A stretch of 64,000 nt of DNA from an uncultured Pelagibacteraceae bacterium (lineage in GTDB: Bacteria; Pseudomonadota; Alphaproteobacteria; Pelagibacterales; Pelagibacteraceae), in NCBI GenBank assembly GCA_902576115.1, contig CACGUE010000007.1, forward strand, positions 1 through 64,000. Reading direction: 5' to 3'. Below are positions 39,071 to 47,870 of the stretch, one piece after another. The position numbers and the translations under genes were made by a program. How positions within the stretch are numbered: the first letter of the stretch is position 1; each line of letters begins with the position of its first letter. The notes beneath the pieces were generated by a model. The model ran no database searches, was not told the DNA's origin, and saw only the letters and a program-made list of their open reading frames with translations.

Positions 39071-39888
39071 TTATCTTGAAAAACCCCCTTAATAAAATAT
39101 TTCTGCAACACAATTATAATTAAAATTGGTGGCACCATAGACATCATCACGAAAGCAAAACGATGAACAATTGAACCCGACATCATTTTTAATCCCATAA
39201 CCACTGTCCAATATTGTTCTGAAGTTGTTACCAATAATGGCCATAGATACTGATTGTAGCCAAAAACAAACATAAATATTAACATCGCTACAATCATTGT
39301 TTTTGACAAAGGAATTAAAAAATCAACAAAAAATCTCCAGGTATTTGCTCCATCAAGTTTTGCGGATTCAAGTAATTCATCTGGAACGGTTTTATAAAAT
39401 TGTCGAAAGAATAATGTTGCTATAGCTGATGCTGAAATAGGAACTATTAATCCAAAGTAAGAATTCACTAGATTAAGCTCAGCCATTACTGAATAAGTAG
39501 GGAAAATTCTTAACTCTAATGGTACTAAAATTGTAATAAATATAATCCAAAACAATAATGTTGCATATTTTATTCTGTAATAAACCAACGCGTAAGCAGC
39601 CATTAAAGATGTAACAACGGATAATATTGCAACTCCTGTAGCCATGATAAAACTATTAAAAAACATTTTTAATGCTGTTATCTCTTTAAAAAAACCACCC
39701 TGATATAATAAAACTCGTAAGTAATTTTCATAAAAGCTATCTCCTAAAAACATTTGGAGACCATTCATATTAATCATTGAACTCGTGTGCGTCGAGCTAG
39801 CAAAAATCATCCATACAGGAACTAACATGATTAGTATTCCAATGAGTAAAATTAAATGTGAAAAACTTGATGTGATAAATCTAGTCAT
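39067..39888 (-). CDS. ugpE: sn-Glycerol-3-phosphate ABC transporter permease, first UgpE paralogue
   Basis: Inner-membrane permease of 273 residues with six transmembrane segments and EAA loop ELLESAKLDGANTWRFFVDF. It lies directly after ugpA (its start shares one base with the ugpA stop), the standard ugpE place. It is followed by a second closely related ugpE. Both copies look intact, with no premature stop or loss of the coupling helix. Confidence 0.88.
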   Translation of the reverse strand: MTRFITSSFSHLILLIGILIMLVPVWMIFASSTHTSSMINMNGLQMFLGDSFYENYLRVLLYQGGFFKEITALKMFFNSFIMATGVAILSVVTSLMAAYALVYYRIKYATLLFWIIFITILVPLELRIFPTYSVMAELNLVNSYFGLIVPISASAIATLFFRQFYKTVPDELLESAKLDGANTWRFFVDFLIPLSKTMIVAMLIFMFVFGYNQYLWPLLVTTSEQYWTVVMGLKMMSGSIVHRFAFVMMSMVPPILIIIVLQKYFIKGVFQDK

Positions 39889-40766
39889 TAATTATAATGT
39901 ATTTTCCCTTCGATATATCTAAATTGAAAAATCGTAATTACTAATACAATCAACATCATCATTATTGATTGAGCTCCTGCACTTCCTAAATCCAGTCCTC
40001 TAAATCCATCCATGTAAGCTTTATAAACTAGAGTTCTTGTTTCACCGGAAGGAGCACCTATTGTTGTGGTATCAATAATTCCAAATGTATCAAAGAAAGC
40101 ATACGTTATATTAATAATTATTAAAAAGAATGTAGTTGGCATTAATAATGGGAATGTAATTGTCCAAAATCTTCTAAAACTATTTTTACAGTCAATCATT
40201 GATGCTTCAATTACAGATTTTTGTATAGCTTGAAGTCCAGCCAAGAAGAAAATAAAATTAGCACTGATTTGCTTCCAAGAACCAGCTATGATTACGTAAA
40301 TATAAGAGTCGAACACACTTTCGTACCAATTAAATCCCCACAGTTCGTGAAATAAATGATAAAGAAGACCAAATCTTTCACTAAAAAAATAATTTGCCAT
40401 TACACCGACTACCGCAGGCGCAATTGCATAAGGCCAAATTAAAAGTGTTTTGTAAGTGCTTTTACCATGCATTACATTATTAGCCTGAACGGCAAGTAAT
40501 AATCCAATTGAGCCTGTAATTAACGTAATAACAAAACTATAAATAATAGTAAATTTGAAAGCTATGAAATAAGCTGGATCATCAAAAATAAATAAAAAAT
40601 TGTCAAACCATACAAACTTCGATCCAAATCCAAAAGCATCTTGCATTGTAAATGCATCTCTAAAGGTTTGTATGATTGGCCAATATAAAAAAATTAACAA
40701 TATACCTAGCTGCGGAGCTAAGAAAAGATATTGTGAATAGCTAGATTTGAATTGGACTTTTTTCAT
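39888..40766 (-). CDS. ugpA: sn-Glycerol-3-phosphate ABC transporter permease UgpA
   Basis: MalF/UgpA-type permease of 292 residues with about six transmembrane segments. The start KSSYSQYLFLAPQLGILLIFLYWP is typical of CUT1 MalF-like subunits. The coupling motif is VIEASMIDCKNSFRRFWTIT. It is separated from ugpB by 60 bases that hold a perfect 11-bp hairpin, which probably reduces expression relative to the binding protein. Confidence 0.92.
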   Translation of the reverse strand: MKKVQFKSSYSQYLFLAPQLGILLIFLYWPIIQTFRDAFTMQDAFGFGSKFVWFDNFLFIFDDPAYFIAFKFTIIYSFVITLITGSIGLLLAVQANNVMHGKSTYKTLLIWPYAIAPAVVGVMANYFFSERFGLLYHLFHELWGFNWYESVFDSYIYVIIAGSWKQISANFIFFLAGLQAIQKSVIEASMIDCKNSFRRFWTITFPLLMPTTFFLIIINITYAFFDTFGIIDTTTIGAPSGETRTLVYKAYMDGFRGLDLGSAGAQSIMMMLIVLVITIFQFRYIEGKIHYN

Positions 40767-40781
40767 ACTTTTGTAAAAATA

Positions 40782-40813
40782 AATAAGGAGGGTAAATTAA
40801 TGCCCTCCTTATT
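40782..40813 (-). terminator. Hairpin between ugpB and ugpA (partial terminator or mRNA stabiliser)
   Basis: AATAAGGAGGG (40782-40792) is perfectly complementary to CCCTCCTTATT (40803-40813) with a 10-base loop. In the minus-strand transcript the stem is followed by UAUUUUUAC, a modest U-run. It starts 14 bases after the ugpB stop and lies 15 bases before ugpA. It is suited to partial termination and to protecting the 3' end of ugpB mRNA from exonucleases. Confidence 0.75.
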
Positions 40814-40826
40814 GTTTTAATTATTC

Positions 40827-42134
40827 TTACAAAGTTTTAGCAAATTGCTTTAACAATTTAGCTGCACCTTTGTCCATATTCTGCAATCCTTTTTCGATTG
40901 ATATTTTGCCGTTTAACATTGGCTCAATATTTTCGTAAATTACTTCACGAATTTGGGGCCAGTTACCAGCTCTATATCCACCAGGAATAGTTGAACCTTC
41001 TAAGCTTAATTGTTCACCAACTGCTTTATGATATGGAGAAGCTCTATAGAAATTTATAGTTTCAGCTAACTCTATACCACCTTTAGTCACTGCAGAGTAA
41101 CCAGTCATATTGTGATAATACAGATCCATTTCTGGAGAACCCATAAATTCTATAAATTTAGCAAGTCCTTTGTACTCTTCCTCAGTATGACCATTTAAGA
41201 TCCAGTTAGCAGCACCACCTATAAAAGTTGGATACTCTTTTCCTTTGGTTACTGAATCCCAGTAAGGAATATGATTAACTGTAAAGTTTGGAACAACACC
41301 TTTCATTCCACCAAATGATGCAGCAGAACCAAACCAAAATGCAGCTTCACCTGCTATAAATGGTGCTTGATTGTCTCCCCACGCTCTTCCTTTATAGCCA
41401 TATAAACCTTTATCATACCATTCTTTAACTTTCTTCCAATGATAGACAAATGCATCAGTTTCAGCGAATAAAGTTTTTGTAGGAACAGCATCGTAACCAT
41501 TATTTCCATCTAACATTAATAAATTATGTCTAGAAAAGAAATTTTCAGTCCAAATCCATGGACTATGACTTTGAACTAAAGGAATGTATCCAGCAGCTTT
41601 GATTTTTGGAGCCATGGCCTCAAATTCTTCATAAGTTTTTGGCACAGATTCAATTCCAACCTCTTTCAAAATGTCCATGTTTGCATACATCAAACAAGTT
41701 GAACTATTGAAAGGTACACCAATCATTTTTCCATCAGAGTCGGCATAGAAATTTTTAATGCCTGGAATATAGTTGTCAGCATCTACATCAATGCCATACT
41801 TCTTAGCCATTTCTTCAAAACCGATAACAACACCATTTTTTACTTGAGCTACCATGATTGCAGCACCAGCATCATAAACCTGTGAATAGTGTGGTTGGTC
41901 GCCTGCTCTAAATGCAGCAATAGTTGCCGCCATGTTATCTTCATAACTTCCTTTTCCTGTAGGAATGACCGTATATTGATCTTGTGAAGCGTTAAATCTA
42001 TTTGCAATTTCAATAATTACATCACCAAGAAAACCACTGTTTCCGTACCACCAATGAATTTCTGTTTTTGAATAACTGTGTGATGTAAAAGAGAAAGTAA
42101 ATAGAATTGTTAAAACACTAAGTATTTTTTTCAT
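40827..42134 (-). CDS. ugpB: sn-Glycerol-3-phosphate periplasmic binding protein
   Basis: Periplasmic binding protein of family 1 for a CUT1 transporter, 435 residues. It has a signal peptide (MKKILSVLTILFTFSFTSHSYS) and the UgpB-like text IHWWYGNSGFLGDVIIEIANRFN and WGDNQAPFIAGEAAFWFGSAA. A strong Shine-Dalgarno sequence AGAAGGA sits 5 bases before the ATG, better than that of most genes here, as expected for an abundant binding protein. It is the first gene of the ugp operon and divergent from glpD. Binding of G3P or glycerophosphodiesters is inferred from neighbours. Confidence 0.92.
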   Translation of the reverse strand: MKKILSVLTILFTFSFTSHSYSKTEIHWWYGNSGFLGDVIIEIANRFNASQDQYTVIPTGKGSYEDNMAATIAAFRAGDQPHYSQVYDAGAAIMVAQVKNGVVIGFEEMAKKYGIDVDADNYIPGIKNFYADSDGKMIGVPFNSSTCLMYANMDILKEVGIESVPKTYEEFEAMAPKIKAAGYIPLVQSHSPWIWTENFFSRHNLLMLDGNNGYDAVPTKTLFAETDAFVYHWKKVKEWYDKGLYGYKGRAWGDNQAPFIAGEAAFWFGSAASFGGMKGVVPNFTVNHIPYWDSVTKGKEYPTFIGGAANWILNGHTEEEYKGLAKFIEFMGSPEMDLYYHNMTGYSAVTKGGIELAETINFYRASPYHKAVGEQLSLEGSTIPGGYRAGNWPQIREVIYENIEPMLNGKISIEKGLQNMDKGAAKLLKQFAKTL

Positions 42135-42274
42135 ATCTATCCTTCTGTTAAGTTTATTTTATTTTTTATTAATACTTTATTAATGTTAAGATATTATGAA
42201 ATTGTAAATAATTGCATTTAAAAATTTTAAATTTCTAAAAGAGGTTGTATATTTTAAAACAAATCATAATTTAA
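42135..42274. promoter_or_regulatory. Divergent control region between ugpB and glpD
   Basis: A 140-base, very A+T-rich gap from which ugpB reads left and glpD reads right. It must hold both promoters. It shows the ugpB ribosome-binding site and many TTAATA/TTTACA-like elements, but no single -35/-10 pair stands out. No obvious operator palindrome or long hairpin is seen. Location between the transporter and dehydrogenase genes suggests shared regulation. Confidence 0.5.
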
Positions 42275-43426
42275 ATGTCTAAAATATTTGATTTATTCAT
42301 AATAGGTGGCGGTATAAACGGTGCAGGTATTGCAAGAGATGCTGCAGGTAGAGGTTTATCAGTTTGTTTAGCTGACAAAGGTGAGATTGGAGGAGCAACC
42401 TCATCTTGGTCGACGAAATTAGTACATGGTGGTCTTCGTTATTTAGAAAATTATGAATTCAAATTAGTTAGAGAATCTCTGAAAGAAAGAGAAATAGTTT
42501 ATAAAATTGCCAGACATATTTCCAAACCGATTCCTTTTATAATTCCTTATGCAGATAAAATTCGACCAGCCTGGTTAATTAAAATTGGTTTATTTTTGTA
42601 TGATAATTTAGGTGGCAAAAGCAATATACCAAAATCAAAAACGTTTGATCTTACAAAAAAATTTTCAAATATTCTTAAGCAAAAATACAAAACTGGTTTT
42701 CAATATTTTGACATACAAATTGACGATAAAAAATTAACGAAACTAAATGCTAAAGATGCAAAAAGAAATAAAGCTAAAATACTAGAATATAACAAAGTTA
42801 AAAAAGCTGAAATTATTGGCAATGAATGGATTATTAGTCTTGAAAAAGGTGAAAAAGTAAAATCAAAAATTTTAATTAATGCATCTGGACCATGGATAAA
42901 CGAAACCTTAAATAAAAATATAAAAATTAAATCTAAGAAAAAAATAAGATTAGTTAAAGGAAGTCATATTATTACAAAAAAATTGTACAAAGAAAATGTT
43001 GCATTCACATTTCAAAATACTGATAAAAGAATAATATTTGTGATACCTTATAAAGGGAAGTTTTCTTTAATTGGAACTACAGAAGTTGAGGTTAAATCAC
43101 CAGAAAATAAAGGAATATCAAAAAAAGAAATTACATATTTAATTCGTTCAGTAAATAATTACTTAAAAAAACAAATCAGAACAAAGGACATTGTAGATAC
43201 TTATTCAGGGATAAGACCTCTAATTGAAGATTTTAATACAGCTTCAAAAGTCACAAGAGATTATGTTTTTGATTTAAAAATTATAAAAAAATTACCTTTA
43301 TTGAATATATATGGAGGAAAACTAACCACCTACAGAAAATTGTCTGAAAAAGTCCTTTTTGACCTTAGAAAGTTTTTACCTAAAACAAAAAAAGGTCCAT
43401 GGACACACAAAAAGAAGCTTCTCTAA
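42275..43426 (+). CDS. glpD: FAD-dependent glycerol-3-phosphate dehydrogenase, short form
   Basis: Oxidises glycerol-3-phosphate to dihydroxyacetone phosphate at the membrane, passing electrons to quinone. It has 383 residues. The FAD motif is FIIGGGINGAGIARDAAGRG, followed by TSSWSTKLVHGGLRYLENYE, then ASGPWINETLN, SGIRPLIED and NIYGGKLTTYRKLSEK. These are classic GlpD blocks. It stops at GPWTHKKKLL, just where the C-terminal domain of about 110 residues begins in the roughly 500-residue enterobacterial enzyme. No continuation is seen downstream, where the uracil-DNA glycosylase gene starts 5 bases later. Confidence 0.88.
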   Translation: MSKIFDLFIIGGGINGAGIARDAAGRGLSVCLADKGEIGGATSSWSTKLVHGGLRYLENYEFKLVRESLKEREIVYKIARHISKPIPFIIPYADKIRPAWLIKIGLFLYDNLGGKSNIPKSKTFDLTKKFSNILKQKYKTGFQYFDIQIDDKKLTKLNAKDAKRNKAKILEYNKVKKAEIIGNEWIISLEKGEKVKSKILINASGPWINETLNKNIKIKSKKKIRLVKGSHIITKKLYKENVAFTFQNTDKRIIFVIPYKGKFSLIGTTEVEVKSPENKGISKKEITYLIRSVNNYLKKQIRTKDIVDTYSGIRPLIEDFNTASKVTRDYVFDLKIIKKLPLLNIYGGKLTTYRKLSEKVLFDLRKFLPKTKKGPWTHKKKLL

Positions 43427-43431
43427 ACTTA

Positions 43432-44106
43432 ATGACCGTTAAATTTGAAAAATTAAAAAAAACAATAATTAAATGTAATAAATGCCCTAGACTTGTGAGG
43501 TTTAGAAAAAAAATATCTACGGAAAAAAGAAAACAATATATGAACCAAACTTATTGGGGAAAACCAGTTACAGGTTTTGGAGATATAAATGGAAAAATAA
43601 TGATTGTTGGTCTAGCACCAGCTGCTCATGGTGGAACAAGAACAGGCAGAGTATTTACAGGCGATAAATCCTCAGATTTTTTATATAAATGTTTACACAA
43701 TGTAAAAATTGCCAATCAAAGTAATTCAGATCATATAAATGATGGATTAAAAATAAAAAATACCTTTATAACACCAGCTCTAAAGTGCGTTCCTCCAGGA
43801 GATAAACCATTAAATGAAGAGTTAAAAAATTGCTTTGGTTATTTTAAATCTGAATTTGAAATACTTAAAAATCTAAAAATTATTGTGGCTTTAGGGAAAA
43901 TTGCGTTTGATACTTGTGTAAAATTTTATAGAGAAAATTTTGATTACACTGAGAGAGTAAAATTTAGTCATGGAACATATTTTAAATTACCTAACAATGT
44001 GTTGTTAATGGGGTGTTATCATCCAAGTCCAAGAAATGTAAATACTGGACGAATAAATGAAAAACAAATGACTAAACTATTTAAAAAAGTAAAAGAACTA
44101 GTTTAA
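43432..44106 (+). CDS. Uracil-DNA glycosylase, family 5 (UDGb-like)
   Basis: Fe-S uracil-DNA glycosylase of the family 4/5 superfamily. The track start at 43399 overlaps glpD. The ATG at 43432 (MTVKFEKLKKTIIKCNKCP) gives 224 residues and lies 5 bases after the glpD stop. Motif A is GLAPAAHGGTRTGRVFTGD, the family 5 form lacking the polar residue used by family 4. The late motif is GCYHPSPRNVNTG. Four cysteines (CNKC, then CVPPGD and later) are placed for a 4Fe-4S cluster. Cotranscription with glpD is probably incidental. Confidence 0.9.
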   Translation: MTVKFEKLKKTIIKCNKCPRLVRFRKKISTEKRKQYMNQTYWGKPVTGFGDINGKIMIVGLAPAAHGGTRTGRVFTGDKSSDFLYKCLHNVKIANQSNSDHINDGLKIKNTFITPALKCVPPGDKPLNEELKNCFGYFKSEFEILKNLKIIVALGKIAFDTCVKFYRENFDYTERVKFSHGTYFKLPNNVLLMGCYHPSPRNVNTGRINEKQMTKLFKKVKELV

Positions 44107-44493
44107 TTTGTTAATAAGTGCTACTGGAAGTTTTACTGGTTTTCCCAACTTATTTAGAGATACTAATTTAATCTCTGCATCACATAGAATATCTGATTTT
44201 CTTTTAATTACTTGTGACATTGTAATTGTAGTCAAAGTATTAGATTTTATTTTTGTGAAAACGGTAATTTTATCCTCAAATTTAGCTGGTTTTTTAAAAT
44301 CTACGTTGCAAGTTTTTACTGCTATTAAAACATTATGTTTATCTAATAACTTTTTATTCGAATATCCCAAGGAATAAATAAGCTCAGATCTTGCTCTTTC
44401 AAAGTACTTTAAATAATTTGCGTGGTAAACTATTCCACCAAAATCAGTATCCTCATAGTATACTTTTAAATTATACTTAAATACTTTCATCAA
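44098..44493 (-). CDS. ybgC: Hotdog-fold acyl-CoA thioesterase, YbgC type
   Basis: A 131-residue thioesterase with the 4-hydroxybenzoyl-CoA thioesterase signature YYEDTDFGGIVYHANYLKYFERARSE (catalytic aspartate in TDFGGIVYH). It acts on acyl-CoA or acyl-ACP and in many proteobacteria is linked to tol-pal genes, which are not present here. It converges on the glycosylase gene with a 9-base 3' overlap and is preceded by the DUF3047 gene by 16 bases. Confidence 0.88.
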   Translation of the reverse strand: MMKVFKYNLKVYYEDTDFGGIVYHANYLKYFERARSELIYSLGYSNKKLLDKHNVLIAVKTCNVDFKKPAKFEDKITVFTKIKSNTLTTITMSQVIKRKSDILCDAEIKLVSLNKLGKPVKLPVALINKLN

Positions 44494-44509
44494 TTTATAT
44501 TAATAAAAT

Positions 44510-45163
44510 TTATTGAGAAGAAAAATAGATATTTTGATAGTAAGTAATTGATTTTTTCTTTGAATTATCTGTATCTGACATGATCGCTATACCATCTAGC
44601 TCATTAACATCTAAATTATGAAATTTCTTGAAATCTTCTTTAACGTTTGCTTTGACAGTTACCCATTCATTTAAATTTGTTTTGGTAGTAGCAAGTACAT
44701 TATCTATGGACTTTTTAGTATATGGGCTTGGAAAGTTGCTTCCAACTTCTTGATTGCTTGAAAAAACATAATTTATTGCTCTATTGGATAAAGGTGTTGC
44801 TCCAGTTTTTTTAATGACGAATACTCTTCCTGCAAAGTCATGACCCTTTTTAGCTGTCTCATCTATCCCTGGTATGTCTTTCTCAATTTTCCAAGTAATA
44901 TTTATGAAAGGTGTTTTATTTAGATCAATTTTAATCTCCTTACCTAGGCCAGAAGCAGCATTATCAGCAATAGCTTTAAGGTAATTACCATTTTCATCAG
45001 AGCCAACAGAATATTCAGTTTTATTATCTGCCCCTCTTACTTTTCTAACTGTCAATTCTGATAGTTCTTTCTCTGTAAACTCAAATACTTTTACTTCCTC
45101 AGAATACAAAGTAGTTTGAAACAACGCTGTAACTAAAATTAATTTAAATAAAAATCTAAACAT
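44510..45163 (-). CDS. Exported DUF3047-family protein
   Basis: A 217-residue protein with a signal peptide (MFRFLFKLILVTALFQTTLYS). The body fits DUF3047, a beta-sandwich-like domain: ITWKIEKDIPGIDETAKKGHDF (in part), AGRVFVIKK and the end LDGIAIMSDTDNSKKKSITYYQNIYF. The catalytic role is unknown. A good ribosome-binding site (AGAGAGGAC) precedes the ATG. It is adjacent to ybgC on the same strand. Confidence 0.75.
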   Translation of the reverse strand: MFRFLFKLILVTALFQTTLYSEEVKVFEFTEKELSELTVRKVRGADNKTEYSVGSDENGNYLKAIADNAASGLGKEIKIDLNKTPFINITWKIEKDIPGIDETAKKGHDFAGRVFVIKKTGATPLSNRAINYVFSSNQEVGSNFPSPYTKKSIDNVLATTKTNLNEWVTVKANVKEDFKKFHNLDVNELDGIAIMSDTDNSKKKSITYYQNIYFSSQ

Positions 45164-45258
45164 GTCCTCTCTATATAAAAGATAAAATAATTTTCAAATT
45201 CAAAATTTTGACATTATTTAAACATGCATAATTCATTATTGTTCTCTATTTAGATGAT

Positions 45259-45390
45259 ATGAAATTAACAGTTCTTTTTGGTTTGATGATTTATTGGTCT
45301 ATAATTATAACTGCACCTGTAATTTCAAAAAATTCAGAAAAAATCGGAGAAAAAAAGGTATTAATACCTCTTAAAAAACCAAGAATTTAA
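45259..45390 (+). CDS. Small membrane-anchored ORF (43 aa), unknown function
   Basis: Not in the ORF track. It encodes MKLTVLFGLMIYWSIIITAP, a single transmembrane helix or signal anchor, followed by a basic tail ending VLIPLKKPRI. A TTGACA box lies upstream at about 45213. The stop shares TTAA with the convergent alcohol dehydrogenase gene, the same architecture as the 59-residue ORF at 31202. It fills a gap between two minus-strand genes that would otherwise be empty. The evidence is moderate. Confidence 0.45.
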   Translation: MKLTVLFGLMIYWSIIITAPVISKNSEKIGEKKVLIPLKKPRI

Positions 45391-46391
45391 GGCAGAAGCA
45401 CTATCTTAGGTGCCGAACAGGTTCCATCATGAATTTCTTTAAAAGCTCCCCAACCATCTTTAAGATTTCTGTACTCAATCCATTCTATCTTGCCTAGCTT
45501 GTTATTAGTTAAAATATCAATAGTTTCACCAAATTCTTTGTTTGTGTAACAGTAAGTTCCAATAAAAGTAACTTCTTGAAGGGTTGCTTTCCTAAAATTA
45601 AAAGATCCAGCAGGCTGGGTTAATCCGATATGAACTATTATTCCTCCTGGTTTTACTACACTGATTGCCTGTTGTCGTGAAACTTCAAGTCCAACAGTGT
45701 CAAAAACTAAATCAAAGCTGCTCTCTTTTATATCTTTATGATCTGGCGACACTGTTTTTGCATCTACATATTTGGAGCATTCATTAAGTCTTTTTTGATT
45801 AGGATCAGAAATTGTCAAATTTGTATTACCTTGGATCTTGGATAAAATTAATGCACACAAAAGGCCAATTGCTCCGCCGCCCTGAACAAGCGTTCTACAT
45901 TCATTTAATGGTTTTTTTGATGCTTCTACAGCTAATAATACTGCATGATATGAAACTGCTGTTGGTTCTGCAACCGCAGCCTCTTTAACATCAAGCTTTT
46001 CAGGAACTTTGAAAATATTGTGATCTGGAACTGTAATGAGTTCAGCAAACGCACCTTGTCTTTCATAAGGTCTATTCATTCCTAAAAGAACTCTATCTGG
46101 ACATAAATGTTCTCTTCCGCTCTTGCAGTATTCACAATTTCTACAAGTTATTAATGGATTAAGAACTGAAATTTGATCTTTAAGCTTTCCGTTAATTATT
46201 TGACCACTAACTTCATGACCTAAAATTAACGGTGGGATTCTTCTCTCGTCTTTTCCGTGGTAAGCATGCATATCTGAGCCACAGATACCTGATGCATGAA
46301 CTTTAAGAATACTTTCTCCAGGTTTTTCAGAAGGTTCTTTTTCCTCCCTAAATTCCATCTCCTCAACACCAGTGTAGACAAGCGCTTTCAT
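45387..46391 (-). CDS. Zinc-binding alcohol dehydrogenase (MDR family)
   Basis: Medium-chain dehydrogenase of 334 residues. The catalytic zinc region is ASGICGSDMHAYHG with LGHEVSGQI. The structural zinc cysteines are CRNCEYCKSGREHLC. The nucleotide-binding loop is GGGAIGLLCALI. It resembles polyol dehydrogenases such as galactitol-1-phosphate or sorbitol dehydrogenase, but the substrate cannot be fixed. It follows the NCS1 permease and TRAP genes, so it may act on an imported substrate. Confidence 0.85.
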   Translation of the reverse strand: MKALVYTGVEEMEFREEKEPSEKPGESILKVHASGICGSDMHAYHGKDERRIPPLILGHEVSGQIINGKLKDQISVLNPLITCRNCEYCKSGREHLCPDRVLLGMNRPYERQGAFAELITVPDHNIFKVPEKLDVKEAAVAEPTAVSYHAVLLAVEASKKPLNECRTLVQGGGAIGLLCALILSKIQGNTNLTISDPNQKRLNECSKYVDAKTVSPDHKDIKESSFDLVFDTVGLEVSRQQAISVVKPGGIIVHIGLTQPAGSFNFRKATLQEVTFIGTYCYTNKEFGETIDILTNNKLGKIEWIEYRNLKDGWGAFKEIHDGTCSAPKIVLLP

Positions 46392-46393
46392 TA

Positions 46394-47848
46394 TTATTTA
46401 TTATTCAATAAATAATATACTAAATAAGATGTGAATGCTCCAATAATCCATCCAAATGATTGATATTGTATTAAGTTTTCATTTAGCAAAGATGATAAAG
46501 AAAATATTGATCCAATTAAAAGAGCATACAATGCTTTGAGGTTCCAACCGTTACTGTAAATATATTCTGTATGTTCTTTAGGATAAAAAAGTTCTTTGTG
46601 ATTAATTTGTTGTTTTTTAAATAAATAATAGTCTGCTACTAATACACCAAAAATTGGCCCAAAAGTCGTCGCTACGGCTTCAACAAATATCAAAAAATTA
46701 GCTTTGCTGAAAATTGAAAGCCAGAATGTTGAAATTAATAATCCAATAATTGATATTACAATTCCTGTTTTTTTTAACGTTAAAGAATTAGGGAAAAAAT
46801 TTATCAATGTATTTTGCGAAGGAATATAATTTGCTATCAAATTAGTTGATAACGAAGAGATAATAATAAATATCAAACAAAAGAAAGTTAGAAAATTATT
46901 ATTAAATTTTCCAATTATGTCATTTGGATTAGTAAGTAGACTTGAAGCGTTTAATCCTTTGCTAGTAAGAATAATATCTGAACCTAAAGTGATTAATACC
47001 GAGAAAAAAGAAAAGAGTATTAAATTCAATATTATACTTAAGTTTCCTTTGGTCATTTCTTTGTAATTCATTGAGTATCTAGAAAAATCACCAAATGTGA
47101 GGAGAACTATTGCAAAATAAGCAAATAGAGTTCCTGTGATTGATATTATTGGAGCTATATTCGACTGAATTGCAAAATTGCTAAAGACTAAGCTTAGTTT
47201 TATTCCATTAAGCAGTTCATTGTAATACTCAGATAAAATAATAATTAGTAGTACAGATAGTCCTAAATATATTGAAAGACCTGAAAAATTAATAAATGAT
47301 TTTAGAAAACTCTGTCCTTTTGTAAAAAGGATGTATTGAAATATTAAAGTTAAAAATAAACAAACCCAATCAATTAAATTCAAACCAAAAAAGAATAATA
47401 GGAATATTTCATTCTGTAAGAGTTGATTGTCTATTTTAAATAGGATTATCCTTGCAATATAACCTAGTGATTTTGATATAAAAAATGTTTGTACACCAAA
47501 CATGAACAAACCAACTAATCCTCTGATCATCCCTACGTATCTGGCGCCAGTAAAACCCATTGAAAGTCTGAGAATTGTTGGAAAACTTAACCCACTACTT
47601 TGAGAAATTTTTCCAATAATGTTAGCAAAAAAGAATACTAATAATCCTGCTAACAATGATCCTGTTAAGACAACAAAAAAATTCAGATCATAGAATAAAT
47701 ATAAAGCTGATATTAAAGAGAACCCAACAATTGTTTGAATATTTATAGCCCAAAAGTTAAAATAATTCTTCCAACTCCAGTCTCGATTATTTGGATTTAT
47801 TGAAACTAATTCCCAATTCCTTAATTGAAATTTTTCGCTTTGATTCAC
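46394..47848 (-). CDS. NCS1-family nucleobase/hydantoin permease
   Basis: Integral membrane symporter of 484 residues with about 12 transmembrane segments. The N-terminal NWELVSINPNNRDWSWKNY and NFWAINIQTIVGF are typical of NCS1, as is GFTGARYVGMIRGLVGL and the GDFSRYSMNYKEM loop. NCS1 members carry cytosine, allantoin, hydantoins, thiamine-like bases or uracil. The gene lies 22 bases after dctM and 2 bases before the alcohol dehydrogenase. Confidence 0.85.
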   Translation of the reverse strand: MNQSEKFQLRNWELVSINPNNRDWSWKNYFNFWAINIQTIVGFSLISALYLFYDLNFFVVLTGSLLAGLLVFFFANIIGKISQSSGLSFPTILRLSMGFTGARYVGMIRGLVGLFMFGVQTFFISKSLGYIARIILFKIDNQLLQNEIFLLFFFGLNLIDWVCLFLTLIFQYILFTKGQSFLKSFINFSGLSIYLGLSVLLIIILSEYYNELLNGIKLSLVFSNFAIQSNIAPIISITGTLFAYFAIVLLTFGDFSRYSMNYKEMTKGNLSIILNLILFSFFSVLITLGSDIILTSKGLNASSLLTNPNDIIGKFNNNFLTFFCLIFIIISSLSTNLIANYIPSQNTLINFFPNSLTLKKTGIVISIIGLLISTFWLSIFSKANFLIFVEAVATTFGPIFGVLVADYYLFKKQQINHKELFYPKEHTEYIYSNGWNLKALYALLIGSIFSLSSLLNENLIQYQSFGWIIGAFTSYLVYYLLNNK

Positions 47849-47870
47849 TTAAATGATATTAATCAATTAT

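Noticed and set aside
42135-42274. Riboswitch before glpD or ugpB
   Set aside because: The gap is short and nearly all A+T, without G+C-rich conserved stems.
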